From: JAKFWI01 sp031398975 | GTDB taxonomy: Bacteria; Pseudomonadota; Alphaproteobacteria; Caulobacterales; Aquidulcibacteraceae | DNA: 64,000 bases | Assembly: GCA_031398975.1 (NCBI GenBank) | Contig: JANNOI010000004.1 | Location: 21,002 to 85,001, forward strand | Reading direction: 5' to 3' | Shown here: positions 51,324 through 59,995 of the stretch, piece after piece | Layout of the letters: each line of letters begins with the position of its first letter | Position numbering within the stretch: the first letter of the stretch is position 1 | Notes under the pieces: generated by a model | What the model was told of the DNA's origin: nothing | The model's input: only the letters and a program-made list of their open reading frames with translations | The model's database searches: none | Translations under genes and position numbers: made by a program

Positions 51324-52706
51324 AGTTCTCCTAAACCGTCACGGTATGCGCGACTAAGAGAGTACTCTACATTAATTCCATATTTACTGTCAATTATTGT
51401 ATTCGCTTTCGGTGTTATTTCCGCAGAACTGCCCACGGCAATAGAAGAGGATACTCGAAAGCTAATTGAGGCTTTTATTTGGGGGCTGAGCGCGCTGCTG
51501 GCGGGCATCATTGGGGATAAGCTAGTTGGTTTTGCCACGGAGCGAGATCGCGAAACCGCTATACAAGGCGCCCTGTCCGACATTGAAGATGCAATTGCCA
51601 ATGAAACAATTCAGCGCGTCGGTTCGGGCGATGAGGTGCTTCCCCAACTCGAGGAAAGTGTTTCCAAAGCGAGTCACGTGAGGAATACATTCCTCAATGT
51701 TGGAGGCGCACCGGAGGGAGGTTCCTCTCAAGAAGCCAGAATTCTCCAAATATATGAGAAATTTCTCTTGTCGGCAAAGAGCGAGATTTGGCGTGATATT
51801 ATCAGCGTCAACGAGCTTTTTAACTTTCGTCACCTGCATCTTTTTTCTCAGCGAGCCAAAGCTGCGGCAAACCCACAGAGTAAAGCCATTTTTCCAAAGC
51901 TCCCTGCGGTACACAACATCGCGATCCTTCGTCGGAGTATGCCCATTATTAATTTTATTGTTTTGGAGAACAAGACTACGAACTTCCGTGAGGTGTATTT
52001 CGGTTGGATTTTTGACGCCAGCCGGACTTCGACCATGATCTATAAGAGCACCAATCCCGACGTGATTGACGTTTTCGACAAATACTTCGAGGTTTTGTGG
52101 TGCGAACAGAAGGCTGAGGAGTGGGCGGTCAACTATGATGCCGCAAAGGAAAAACGCGGCCCAAAAAGGAAATTCATTGTTGATAAAGCGGGGTTGTGGC
52201 TGACGGCGACATACGATCCTACAAACGGGAAACTTATCGATCGAGCAATTGTGTCAATCGAGTTCGATGAACGTGAGCCAATTGTGCGGGGCGTCATTTT
52301 ACGCGACGGCGCGATCACGCCCCCCTTCGAGTACAAGACAGCGATGGAGGCCCCAAATACGCTGGTCTGGCCTTTTAGTAATCCAACACGCCGAGATATG
52401 CGAAGTGGTTACTGTGTTTATAATTTTTCAACGAAGGGAGGAGTCCCTGTTATCAGGGGACATCTATTGCCAATCCCAGATGACTTTCAGCGCGCAGCTC
52501 CCTCTCGGCTTCTATTTGCAATCCGATATCCAGAAATGGATGCGGAGGATCGCGAGGAAGATCGCCTTGATCCGTTAAATGATGCCAAAAAAATGATTGA
52601 ACGCGCTCAAGCGCGTTTTGATGACTTCTGGGCCAGCGAGATCAGGGCAATGGAGCCACCGGCCGTCATCGCGAATCCAGAGGGGATGCAATCCCCATCC
52701 GGTTGA
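51315..52706 (+). CDS. Two-helix membrane protein with PLD-like middle and beta-rich C terminus
   Basis: A 463-residue protein of unknown family. Two N-terminal membrane segments are at about 20-40 (LIPYLLSIIVFAFGVIS) and 52-72 (FIWGLSALLAGIIG). The middle (about 145-275) resembles PLD-type sensor modules: EIWRDIISVNELF, then FREVYFGWIFDAS and NPDVIDVFDKYFEVLW, but no HxK...D motif is visible. The C-terminal part (about 290-410) is beta-rich, with GLWLTATYDPTNGKL, EPIVRGVILRDG and GYCVYNFSTKGGVPVIRG, reminiscent of lipocalin-like effector barrels. Codon use is more AT-rich than the host. A defence or exclusion role is an inference. Confidence 0.65.
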   Translation: MSHSSPKPSRYARLREYSTLIPYLLSIIVFAFGVISAELPTAIEEDTRKLIEAFIWGLSALLAGIIGDKLVGFATERDRETAIQGALSDIEDAIANETIQRVGSGDEVLPQLEESVSKASHVRNTFLNVGGAPEGGSSQEARILQIYEKFLLSAKSEIWRDIISVNELFNFRHLHLFSQRAKAAANPQSKAIFPKLPAVHNIAILRRSMPIINFIVLENKTTNFREVYFGWIFDASRTSTMIYKSTNPDVIDVFDKYFEVLWCEQKAEEWAVNYDAAKEKRGPKRKFIVDKAGLWLTATYDPTNGKLIDRAIVSIEFDEREPIVRGVILRDGAITPPFEYKTAMEAPNTLVWPFSNPTRRDMRSGYCVYNFSTKGGVPVIRGHLLPIPDDFQRAAPSRLLFAIRYPEMDAEDREEDRLDPLNDAKKMIERAQARFDDFWASEIRAMEPPAVIANPEGMQSPSG

Positions 52707-53361
52707 GCAACGCGGCGGGGTCATCGCCGCAAAGGGTGCTTTCAAGTTGAATGTTGGGCATAGTGGCGAGGGCTTGGCGTTCGAACTCCGCCATAGCGGC
52801 GTTGCGCTCGGCGCGGCCAAAGTCCTGCAAGCCGTCCCCCGCGCCGGGCGCGAGGCCGTTGAGCCAGCTGCCCATGGTCTCGAGGCTACCGCCTGAACTC
52901 ATCCGCCCACGCACGCCGTCAGACGTAAGCGTCGCGCGCTGCGCGATGAGTTGCGCTTGTGCTTGCGCGAGCGCCTGGGTTTGCGCCTGGCAGTTTTTAA
53001 ACACGGTATCGAGCGCGCCGATGAGGGGCTGGTAGCGCACCTGCTCTTGCACCTTCGCTGCTTCCACAGCGGCCTCCAGTTCAGCGCGTGACACCATTGA
53101 GCCGCGCATCACGGCGGAGTGAATAGAGCCGCTGACCGAGCCGATAAGCGATGACGGTTTGATATGCGGTGGCGCCATCATTTCCGACGCTATCGCGCCG
53201 CCCACCAACACGACCATCAACGACGGACGTATGCGCGGCAGCCGCCTTGGCCTTGCGGGCGGCGCGTCGTCATTGTCGTTTGCAGGCAGCGAAGCACGAT
53301 CGCGCCCGGCGGCCGAAGCTGCTGGCGGCGTCGAAACAGACTCGCGCGTGAAGGTGCGCAT
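52666..53361 (-). CDS. Transfer-associated membrane/coiled-coil protein, unknown
   Basis: A 231-residue protein with a charged, low-complexity start, one membrane segment (PSLMVVLVGGAIASEMM) and a long Ala/Gln coiled coil (AQTQALAQAQAQLIAQRATL). Codon use and GC resemble the transfer genes rather than the neighbouring cargo. The start at 53361 is chosen from a GGAG eight bases upstream; an in-frame ATG at 53367 is close by. It overlaps the end of the convergent membrane protein gene by 41 bases. It may belong to the mating machinery, but no family is recognised. Confidence 0.6.
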   Translation of the reverse strand: MRTFTRESVSTPPAASAAGRDRASLPANDNDDAPPARPRRLPRIRPSLMVVLVGGAIASEMMAPPHIKPSSLIGSVSGSIHSAVMRGSMVSRAELEAAVEAAKVQEQVRYQPLIGALDTVFKNCQAQTQALAQAQAQLIAQRATLTSDGVRGRMSSGGSLETMGSWLNGLAPGAGDGLQDFGRAERNAAMAEFERQALATMPNIQLESTLCGDDPAALLNRMGIASPLDSR

Positions 53362-53613
53362 CGCCATGTCTCCGTGTGCGGGAGAGAAGAGCGCCATCAT
53401 CCGGCGCCAGCGGAAATCTGGTGTTAAAGAAATTGGTGAGCGCGCGTTTGCCGTATTGCGTACGTCGCGCGTCTTACGCTGGTGAAACGTAGCGGCCTTT
53501 GCCTCTTCCATCGTCACAAAATCGTCGTGCACTTAAGCGGAGACGCGGGTCGCTTGACCCCGAGCGACCTTCTGAGATTGAATAAATGGTTACTTACGCG
53601 TTTAGGTGGGGAT

Positions 53614-56600
53614 ATGTCTACAAACGAGCTGCCAGCCTTACACGATATGGCGGAACGGGCGCACCGCCGTATGCTGGCGCAAGGCTTTCGAACGTGGCTG
53701 ATCGTCGTTTTGCGGCGCTCGATGCGCGATTCCATTCTAAAACATTGCAGCACGGGCATTCGCGGCAAGCACAAATCCATCACTGAACCAATTGCCATCC
53801 CGAAACTGGAAGGTGCGATCATCCAGTTCTTTCGCAATGTCGGGCGAATTGAAACCCGAGATGCGAAACCCGAAAAAACTGAGCAAAAGAATACCGATAA
53901 AACTGAGAAGCTTGAGCCAAATTGGCTGCATGATGCCCATCGCAAACATGCCCCGTTTCAGCGTTCAGTTTCATGTTCAGTGGTTCACGCCGTCAAACAC
54001 GCGCTCGAATTCATTCAAGACCATTCTCCGCCGGATGATTGGTACAAGCCCTCAGATCTCGCGCCATACGACAAGCAAATGAAAACGGAAGTACGGCTTC
54101 TAAAGGAGGCTCTGGAGCGCTTGCGTCAGGAGCTGACATGGAGCAGCGGTCTTCGGAATATCGCCATTTTAATGCTGCGCGTCGCGCATGAGAAAGCGGA
54201 ATTACGCTTGCAGTTTGACGACCATATCGGCTGCTTTGAGAAAAAAGGGGACACCAAACCCAAACGCAATCTGATGCAAAGCTTTCCGCCGATATCGCGG
54301 GATCAAGAAGTCACGCTGGAACAGGTCAAGGCCTTCCACTTATCCTCACCGCCTGCGCTTGATTTTCCCAAGGATCGACAAGGATTCGGGGGAGAGGCTT
54401 TTTTCATCACAGATGTCCCGCTGTATGAGAGTTTCGTGTGTCAGAGATCCGCTGACCTTGCCGAGCGATTATTTCACAGGCTGGCGGCGCTGCCCGAAAG
54501 TGAAATGGAGCCAAGCGATACATGGCAAAAATACATCCCTGATATGGGAGGCACACTCAACAGGGTCCGGCGCGAACACACGCGATCAGCGAAAACCAGG
54601 ATAGTGTCGAGTGGCCCTTTTGTAACGGCGATCTACGGACCGTGGGGCTCCGGCAAAACAAGCATGTTGCGCACAATCCAGAACGCATTTGAAAACGGTG
54701 GGACGGTGCGCCGCCCGATGGAGGAGGCGAACTGGAGCCATCAAGCGCAGCTTGTTCCAAATAAAGGGTCACTTCCTCAAGCCGCCAAATATGTCTGCGT
54801 GCATTTTGCGCCATGGCGATATGAGCGGGAAAAACATCTCATCATTCCGCTCGTCGCCGAGATTGCGTCTGCCATTCATAACGCGATCCTTGCGGGAACC
54901 GTGCGACGCGACGGGCATCTAACAGAACGCGTCGCGGCCATGACCAAGGTTTTGCTTGCGTGCCTGGAAATTGGCTTGCTGCGCGGCGACGTCATGATGA
55001 AGGCGGCAGACTTGGCCCAAGGCGTCCTGGGCGGCGCATCACCAGCGGGGTTTCCGAACCTCTCCGTCAGCGATACACGCTCAATTCTCGCGAAAATCGG
55101 GGAGTCCGCACACGAACTTTATTTCGGGCACACCGCTTTCAAAACCACGCATGACAGCGTGGAAGAACAATTCCGCAAAACGTTGCGAAACCTCATTCGA
55201 ACGACGGCGGAGATAAACGAACCCGCGACAAACCAAAGCGAAGTGCGCCGCCTGACGCCGCTCGCGGTCTTTATTGATGATCTCGATCGCTGCGACCCAA
55301 CCCAGGTGAAGCGCCTGCTTGAAGCCATAAAACTTTATCTCAATGAGCCAGGCATCATCCATTTTTTAGCGCTGGATGAAGAACAGGTCGTTCGTGCGCT
55401 CGGTTGGGATTACAAGGAGGCGGAGCTAGACGGCGACACAGCCCCGCGCCAGACGCAAATCAACTCATTCGCCAAACGTTATCTCGAGAAATTCTTTCAG
55501 TACGCCATTGATTTGGGGGATGGCTTCAGTCCAATCCCCAATGCCATTGACGATCTGGCAGGCGAGTGTTGGTTTGAGTTCGCGCGCATTAGCTCCGGCC
55601 ACGCCAGCCGGGAATTTTATGAAAAAACGGGAATTACCGAGCCTCTGCGGGGTAAATACCCCCTCACCGCAGGGGTGGACTGGTTCTATCCGCATCGCCC
55701 TTTTGGCCACTTGCCTGAAGGAAAGGCGACGCCGCCTTACCAACAGCCGGACGAACTAGATCAAAAGTTGCTGGAGGTGCGGGCGCTCGCAGTTTACCGG
55801 ATAGCCCATCTCTTTAGCGTGGCGAAGCGCAACCCTCGCCTTATCAAGCAACTCGCACGCTGGCTGTATCTAACCATGCGGCGCGGCACTTGGGCGGATG
55901 ACCGGTTTCGTATCGAGCGCCCAATTTTACATGAACGCGTGCGTGACTTCGCGGAGGAGGTTTTCTCCGTCAATTACGGCAGCGTTTGGGTCAATGAGTT
56001 TCATGCGCTGCGCGAGGAGTCGCGCCTGGCGGCCTACGAGGCCGTTTACAAGCTGTTCGATTGCTGCGCTATGCTCGCTTTCGCGAAGCTTAGCGCAAAA
56101 ATAGAATTAAGCAGCGACGTGTTCGAAAAGATCAGCTCACGCGCTAGCGTTGAGCCTCTTAATGTGGATGAAGCATTTCTGGTGGTCACCGGATTTGCAA
56201 CGCTGGTTATAAAAGGCTCCGCTGAATATCAGAAAAACCGCCTTCATACGGATATCGAACCAGATGATATTGCGTTCTATTTCCGCAGTTTTCTCGACGC
56301 CGCGCTGCAGCTGCGCACTAAGCAAAGTTTAACGGCATTAGATGGTCCATGCAACGAACTTATCGCGGATATGGATAAAGGGCTAAAAGACGGTAAGACT
56401 CTCGCCCTCACAAAGAGCCACGCCAATTGGGTCAATAGTCTTCAAACAGAAACTATAACGGCTGCCAAAAGTTTTTTATTCGATGGATCTCCGGGTGCTG
56501 AAGCATTGTATTCTTTTCGGTTCCCTATGCTGACGCGAGAAATATCTAAATTATCTCGACTGGGGGAATCTTCCGCACTCGAAAACATGTATATAATTTG

Positions 56601-56664
56601 CCGATACGCAGCCGAAGGTGGGCGAGCCTTGTCTAGAAAATTAGAAATCGAATCTATCTACTAA
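53614..56664 (+). CDS. Large KAP-family P-loop NTPase
   Basis: A 1016-residue protein with a KAP-type NTPase core. Walker A is IYGPWGSGKTSML at about residue 340-352, the KAP signature HFAPWRYEREKHLIIPL follows about 65 residues later, and Walker B is LAVFIDDLDRCDP at about 550, with FLALDEEQVVRALGW after it. The first 330 residues are helical and match nothing I know, and there is no clear membrane segment, unusual for KAP proteins. Start is taken at the ATG 53614; an upstream GTG at 53482 would add 44 residues. KAP NTPases occur in phage-defence loci, so a defence role is plausible. Confidence 0.85.
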   Translation: MSTNELPALHDMAERAHRRMLAQGFRTWLIVVLRRSMRDSILKHCSTGIRGKHKSITEPIAIPKLEGAIIQFFRNVGRIETRDAKPEKTEQKNTDKTEKLEPNWLHDAHRKHAPFQRSVSCSVVHAVKHALEFIQDHSPPDDWYKPSDLAPYDKQMKTEVRLLKEALERLRQELTWSSGLRNIAILMLRVAHEKAELRLQFDDHIGCFEKKGDTKPKRNLMQSFPPISRDQEVTLEQVKAFHLSSPPALDFPKDRQGFGGEAFFITDVPLYESFVCQRSADLAERLFHRLAALPESEMEPSDTWQKYIPDMGGTLNRVRREHTRSAKTRIVSSGPFVTAIYGPWGSGKTSMLRTIQNAFENGGTVRRPMEEANWSHQAQLVPNKGSLPQAAKYVCVHFAPWRYEREKHLIIPLVAEIASAIHNAILAGTVRRDGHLTERVAAMTKVLLACLEIGLLRGDVMMKAADLAQGVLGGASPAGFPNLSVSDTRSILAKIGESAHELYFGHTAFKTTHDSVEEQFRKTLRNLIRTTAEINEPATNQSEVRRLTPLAVFIDDLDRCDPTQVKRLLEAIKLYLNEPGIIHFLALDEEQVVRALGWDYKEAELDGDTAPRQTQINSFAKRYLEKFFQYAIDLGDGFSPIPNAIDDLAGECWFEFARISSGHASREFYEKTGITEPLRGKYPLTAGVDWFYPHRPFGHLPEGKATPPYQQPDELDQKLLEVRALAVYRIAHLFSVAKRNPRLIKQLARWLYLTMRRGTWADDRFRIERPILHERVRDFAEEVFSVNYGSVWVNEFHALREESRLAAYEAVYKLFDCCAMLAFAKLSAKIELSSDVFEKISSRASVEPLNVDEAFLVVTGFATLVIKGSAEYQKNRLHTDIEPDDIAFYFRSFLDAALQLRTKQSLTALDGPCNELIADMDKGLKDGKTLALTKSHANWVNSLQTETITAAKSFLFDGSPGAEALYSFRFPMLTREISKLSRLGESSALENMYIICRYAAEGGRALSRKLEIESIY

Positions 56665-56914
56665 ACTTCCGTGCGAATGCGCGAGCGCCCCTGTCCTGAA
56701 TTTCTACCACTTGCTCCATCCCATCAAGCATTTCCTCTCGAAGGTTAGTGTCTGCCTCATCGCCAAAATGGCGAGATAAAATTTCATCAACTACTACGAC
56801 GGCTTTGTCGGTGGAAAAGCTACCCCAACCCCTAGCTTTTCTCATCGCCTCAGTAATTGCATCGCTTTCTTTTCTTATGCGGTCGAGCGACTTGCCCTCT
56901 CTATTATAAGCCAT
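56654..56914 (-). CDS. Small helical protein, unknown function
   Basis: An 86-residue protein with TAAGGAG placed 7 bases before its ATG, so a well-signalled gene. The sequence is charged and helical (SLDRIRKESDAITEAMRKARG, then VVVDEILSRHFGDEADTNLREEMLDGM). No family recognised. Its end overlaps the convergent KAP NTPase gene by 11 bases. Size and charge would suit a small regulator or antitoxin-like partner, but no toxin is evident. Confidence 0.65.
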   Translation of the reverse strand: MAYNREGKSLDRIRKESDAITEAMRKARGWGSFSTDKAVVVVDEILSRHFGDEADTNLREEMLDGMEQVVEIQDRGARAFARKFSR

Positions 56915-56979
56915 AACGTTCTCCTTAGTCTTTTGTTTAACAAAGTTACCAAATTTTTAACAAGTATACAAGAAAATCC

Positions 56980-57741
56980 TTAACGATTACTGAGTTTAGC
57001 CTCATCTGATGCCTTTTGACTGTCAGCCAACTCTGCGTCTGCTGGCGGGGGATCGGAAAGTGACTTGCCAGTAGAATCGTCGGAATTCGCCTTTGCTGCA
57101 TCTTCAGGTGGCGTGTTAGCCTTTAACGGGGCCTTGGACGATGACTTTGCAGTAGGTTCGTCGGGATTCGCAGATTTTGTTTTGGGATATGGCCCGACAG
57201 CCTCTGCTTTAGGCTGGGTATGGGCATCAATGAAGCCTTCCAGAAGTTTTTCCAGTCTTGTTATGGAAACATCGTCGTTCTGGATCATCTTGTTCGACCA
57301 CGTCCTAAGATCGGCGACAAAAAACCAGATGAGAAACGGCACGGGGGCAACAAAAAGAAAGCTCTGCCATGATGCTAGTTCCAAACGTGCGGCATCAGGC
57401 ACCGTCAAATGCACGACGACGACGAGCGCGGTGAGAAACAATATAAAGGTGGCGCGCATCCACAAATGGATAAGCTGGAGACGACGCTCTTTGTTTGTGG
57501 CGGGGGTATGTTTTTTCAAATCCGCGAGCAGGTTCACCCCGGCCACGGCCTTGATAAAATGCGAATAGGCAGGGTCGGGGCCGAACTTCTCGCGTTCAGC
57601 GATAAAAGCTTGAGCGCGCTCAACAAATTGCTCGAATCTCCGGTCGGGTCGGAGGCTCCACCACGTCGGAATGGCTTGAAAGCAGCAGAAGGCCGCAACC
57701 ACAAGGCATGAGAACAAGATCTCCACCCCGTACACAGCCAT
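56980..57741 (-). CDS. Three-helix membrane protein with low-complexity tail
   Basis: A 253-residue protein. Hydrophobic segments are EILFSCLVVAAFCCFQAI at the N terminus, then FILFLTALVVVVHLTV and FLFVAPVPFLIWFFV. The C-terminal 80 residues are a Ser/Lys/Pro/Asp-rich cytoplasmic tail with an internal imperfect repeat (NPDEPTAKSS and NSDDSTGKSL). Low GC relative to host. It lies behind the small helical gene on the same strand. No family recognised; a membrane partner for the nearby NTPase is only a guess. Confidence 0.65.
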   Translation of the reverse strand: MAVYGVEILFSCLVVAAFCCFQAIPTWWSLRPDRRFEQFVERAQAFIAEREKFGPDPAYSHFIKAVAGVNLLADLKKHTPATNKERRLQLIHLWMRATFILFLTALVVVVHLTVPDAARLELASWQSFLFVAPVPFLIWFFVADLRTWSNKMIQNDDVSITRLEKLLEGFIDAHTQPKAEAVGPYPKTKSANPDEPTAKSSSKAPLKANTPPEDAAKANSDDSTGKSLSDPPPADAELADSQKASDEAKLSNR

Positions 57742-57817
57742 GATGCGCCCCTACCCAGTGGTCGCGTTATAGGAGTGTTCGACGCACTCGGCAATTTCGA
57801 GTAGGCTGAAATGTCGC

Positions 57818-58723
57818 TTAAACTGGAGTAACGGCGCGGCCTTTGCCGCCGCCTTTAATGCGTGCCCAGCGGGCGCGGTCTTTGGGGGTTTGCGCTGGTT
57901 GCTGAGTGGGGTTTTGCTTGGGCGTTGACGCTGGTTCCGGTTGGGGCTGAGGGGCGGCGCGGCGGCGGAAGATGGCGCTAAGGTCTGACCCGCCGAGGAT
58001 AAAGAAGATGGAGCCCTTCACTATTTCCATCGCCCAGATGAAGGGCACGATCATTTCAGCGGGCATGACGGTACGCACCTCCTGCGCCGCTGTTATGTGC
58101 ATGTCCCGCTTCTCTTCGCGTAAGCGCTCTATCTCGGCTCGCGCCGCGTCGTAGGCCATGCGCGAGGCTTCCTCCGCCCCCAGCTGGCGCAATAGGGCGG
58201 CGTCGCGCCGCCTTGTGTTCTGAAGCCCAGCAGATGCCGCGCTTAGCGCGCCGACAGGCCGGGGCGGCGCCCCGCCATAGCGGCGCTCGATGGCGGCTAT
58301 CTCGCGCTCGTGGCGCGCAATCTCGCGGGCGATATCAGCAGCGTTAAGCGTAGCGGCGCTGATGCCAGCCTCACCCCGGTCATGCTGCACGTGGATGAAG
58401 TTCTGCGCGGCCAGCGTGTTGAAATACACCAGCATCCCGCCAACCGCCCCCGCAAAGGCGGCGCGTAACGGGCGGCGCTGTCCCAACTGGTAGGCCGCCC
58501 AGGCCAGGCCGCCGGCGGCAGCCAGCTCCATGCCGGTGGCAAGAGCCCCGTTTACCCAGGCGCTGGCTTCATCATTCGCCTGCGCCACCCAGCCCGCAAT
58601 GTTCATGTAGCCGGTTGCGCCTGCAATGAGAGCCGCGCCGCCACCAAGGGCAACGCGCGAGATAATGGCTTCCGTGCATACACCTGTATTTGAACTACCT
58701 ACGATAGTATTACCTGTTTCCAT
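57818..58723 (-). CDS. Membrane and coiled-coil protein of the transfer region
   Basis: A 301-residue protein, probably part of the element's transfer set. It has three or four hydrophobic segments (VALGGGAALIAGATGYMNIAGWV, GMELAAAGGLAWAAYQLG and AAFAGAVGGMLVYFNTLAA), then a coiled coil (REIARHEREIAAIERRYGG and AARAEIERLREEKRDMH), a further hydrophobic segment (MIVPFIWAMEIVKGSIFFILG), and a Pro/Gln tail. No family recognised. It is divergent from the small protein at 58844. Confidence 0.65.
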   Translation of the reverse strand: METGNTIVGSSNTGVCTEAIISRVALGGGAALIAGATGYMNIAGWVAQANDEASAWVNGALATGMELAAAGGLAWAAYQLGQRRPLRAAFAGAVGGMLVYFNTLAAQNFIHVQHDRGEAGISAATLNAADIAREIARHEREIAAIERRYGGAPPRPVGALSAASAGLQNTRRRDAALLRQLGAEEASRMAYDAARAEIERLREEKRDMHITAAQEVRTVMPAEMIVPFIWAMEIVKGSIFFILGGSDLSAIFRRRAAPQPQPEPASTPKQNPTQQPAQTPKDRARWARIKGGGKGRAVTPV

Positions 58724-58740
58724 GCTTTCCTTTATGTTTG

Positions 58741-58770
58741 TTGATGTTCGCGCAATATAGCAAATATTAT
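58741..58770 (+). promoter_or_regulatory. Promoter candidate for the small protein at 58844
   Basis: TTGATG at 58741 and TATTAT at 58765 are separated by 18 bases in an AT-rich divergent gap. Both are one or two bases from consensus. Confidence 0.45.
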
Positions 58771-58843
58771 GTTGATTTTCAATAAGTATTTAACTTATCA
58801 TCGGTTTCGACATATTCAACTATTAATGGAAAGGAGTTTTACT

Positions 58844-59053
58844 ATGTCAGATACTGCAACCAAGAAAAAACCCCTCTTTGAAGCTTTCAAAGTAACGGGT
58901 GAAGGCGACGGCGCGGACTGGACGAAAATCGGCGCCGTGTGGGAAAACGCCAAGGGCATGACGCTCGTCATCAAAGACGGCCTTGCCGTTGGCGGGCGCG
59001 TGGTGTGCATACCGCCGCGCGAGAAAGAGGGGCCGGACGCGCCGCACGCTTAG
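58844..59053 (+). CDS. Small conserved-looking protein of the element
   Basis: A 69-residue protein: MSDTATKKKPLFEAFKVTGE, then WTKIGAVWENAKGMTLVIKDG and a tail VVCIPPREKEGPDAPHA. It has a good promoter candidate, AAGGAG 7 bases before the ATG, and a strong terminator after it, so it is a stand-alone, probably well-expressed gene. The pattern of a short beta-rich domain is like many small plasmid proteins of unknown role. No function can be given. Confidence 0.75.
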   Translation: MSDTATKKKPLFEAFKVTGEGDGADWTKIGAVWENAKGMTLVIKDGLAVGGRVVCIPPREKEGPDAPHA

Positions 59054-59102
59054 ACGCGAAACATCAAGTCCGGTCCGGTTCTGAACGCCCTTCTGCCGGA
59101 TC

Positions 59103-59137
59103 AAAAAACCTCGTCTGCTTATGCAGCGGGGTTTTTT
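59103..59137. terminator. Bidirectional rho-independent terminator
   Basis: AAAAAACC-T-CG and CTGC pair with GCAG and CGGGGTTTTTT around a TTAT loop. The A-run and T-run on its two sides let it work for both the small plus-strand gene and the convergent DUF2971-like gene, whose stop codon directly abuts it. Confidence 0.85.
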
Positions 59138-59994
59138 CATGCTCCAGTGTGATGCCGTCGCCAGTCACGCGTTAAGAGGATTTGAGAAAGCACTTTCTGA
59201 TAGCTCAAGTCTGGCACAATCTCGCCTGTGTATCCGGCGGCCCCAAGCTCGGCTTCCCGTTCCCTAGCTTCAAAGGTCAGAAGTCTGGGGTCAAAGCTGA
59301 CGGACGAAAACAATGCGTTCGGACCAATCGACACGCGGAGCTTCGCAGGCGGCGGTGCTCGCTGGTCCCAGTTGCGGCTGACCAACAGCAGACGCACTTC
59401 CTGCTCATGACTAAAGTAAGCGCGCTTCCAAAGCAGCGACTCTGCGCGGCCTTGCACGGTGCGAAAGAAGCCGGGACCGTGTTCTCCATTGCAAATATTC
59501 GCGATGCGCTGCCCAATTTCATCTTCGTCAAGATACTCGACGCGCCCAAGAACAACGTGAACATGCGCGCCGCCAGCATTCCAGTGCGCGGCGGCGGACA
59601 ACAACCGCCGTGCTGTCGTCGTAACCGTAACACCTTCATCCTCACGGAGCGTGTTCCTATTGTCTTGCAGGTCCAGTCGCACACTTGAGTATGCCCGGAG
59701 CAGCGTATCGGAACCGGGATTTATCGACCAGCACTGCGCCCATGCAGGCGCAAGATATGCCGATAACGGCTCTTGGCCTCGTGGCGGAACGAGGCTGAAG
59801 CCATCGAGCATGCAAAGCATGGCGGGGTCTTCTCGCGGATCATCCCATGATTGCGGCTCAAAGAGCATCATTTCGTTCGTCTTGACCGCCTCAAGGAACC
59901 AGCGAAGGCGGAATATCCGTCGCAATGGCATGTCTAGGTTTGGAGTTCGCGCAACGAATCGGCACGGGTCGGCGTCTATCGGGATCAGCTCCAT
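59137..59994 (-). CDS. DUF2971-like protein
   Basis: A 285-residue protein similar in layout to DUF2971: an early LRRIFRLRWFLEAVKTNEMMLFEPQSWDDPRED across residues 25-57, AQCWSINPGSDTLLRAYSS, then GRVEYLDEDEIGQ and LLWKRAYFSHEQEVRLLLV. DUF2971 proteins are often carried by mobile elements and near defence genes, with no known biochemistry. It starts 1 base after the coupling-protein stop, with GGAGAG inside the end of that gene, so it is cotranslated with the transfer gene. Confidence 0.75.
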   Translation of the reverse strand: MELIPIDADPCRFVARTPNLDMPLRRIFRLRWFLEAVKTNEMMLFEPQSWDDPREDPAMLCMLDGFSLVPPRGQEPLSAYLAPAWAQCWSINPGSDTLLRAYSSVRLDLQDNRNTLREDEGVTVTTTARRLLSAAAHWNAGGAHVHVVLGRVEYLDEDEIGQRIANICNGEHGPGFFRTVQGRAESLLWKRAYFSHEQEVRLLLVSRNWDQRAPPPAKLRVSIGPNALFSSVSFDPRLLTFEAREREAELGAAGYTGEIVPDLSYQKVLSQILLTRDWRRHHTGA

Positions 59995-59995
59995 T

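Noticed and set aside
57060..57170. Direct repeats suggesting an insertion footprint
   Set aside because: They are imperfect, about 80 bases apart, in frame, and give a repeated peptide in a low-complexity tail, so internal duplication is enough.
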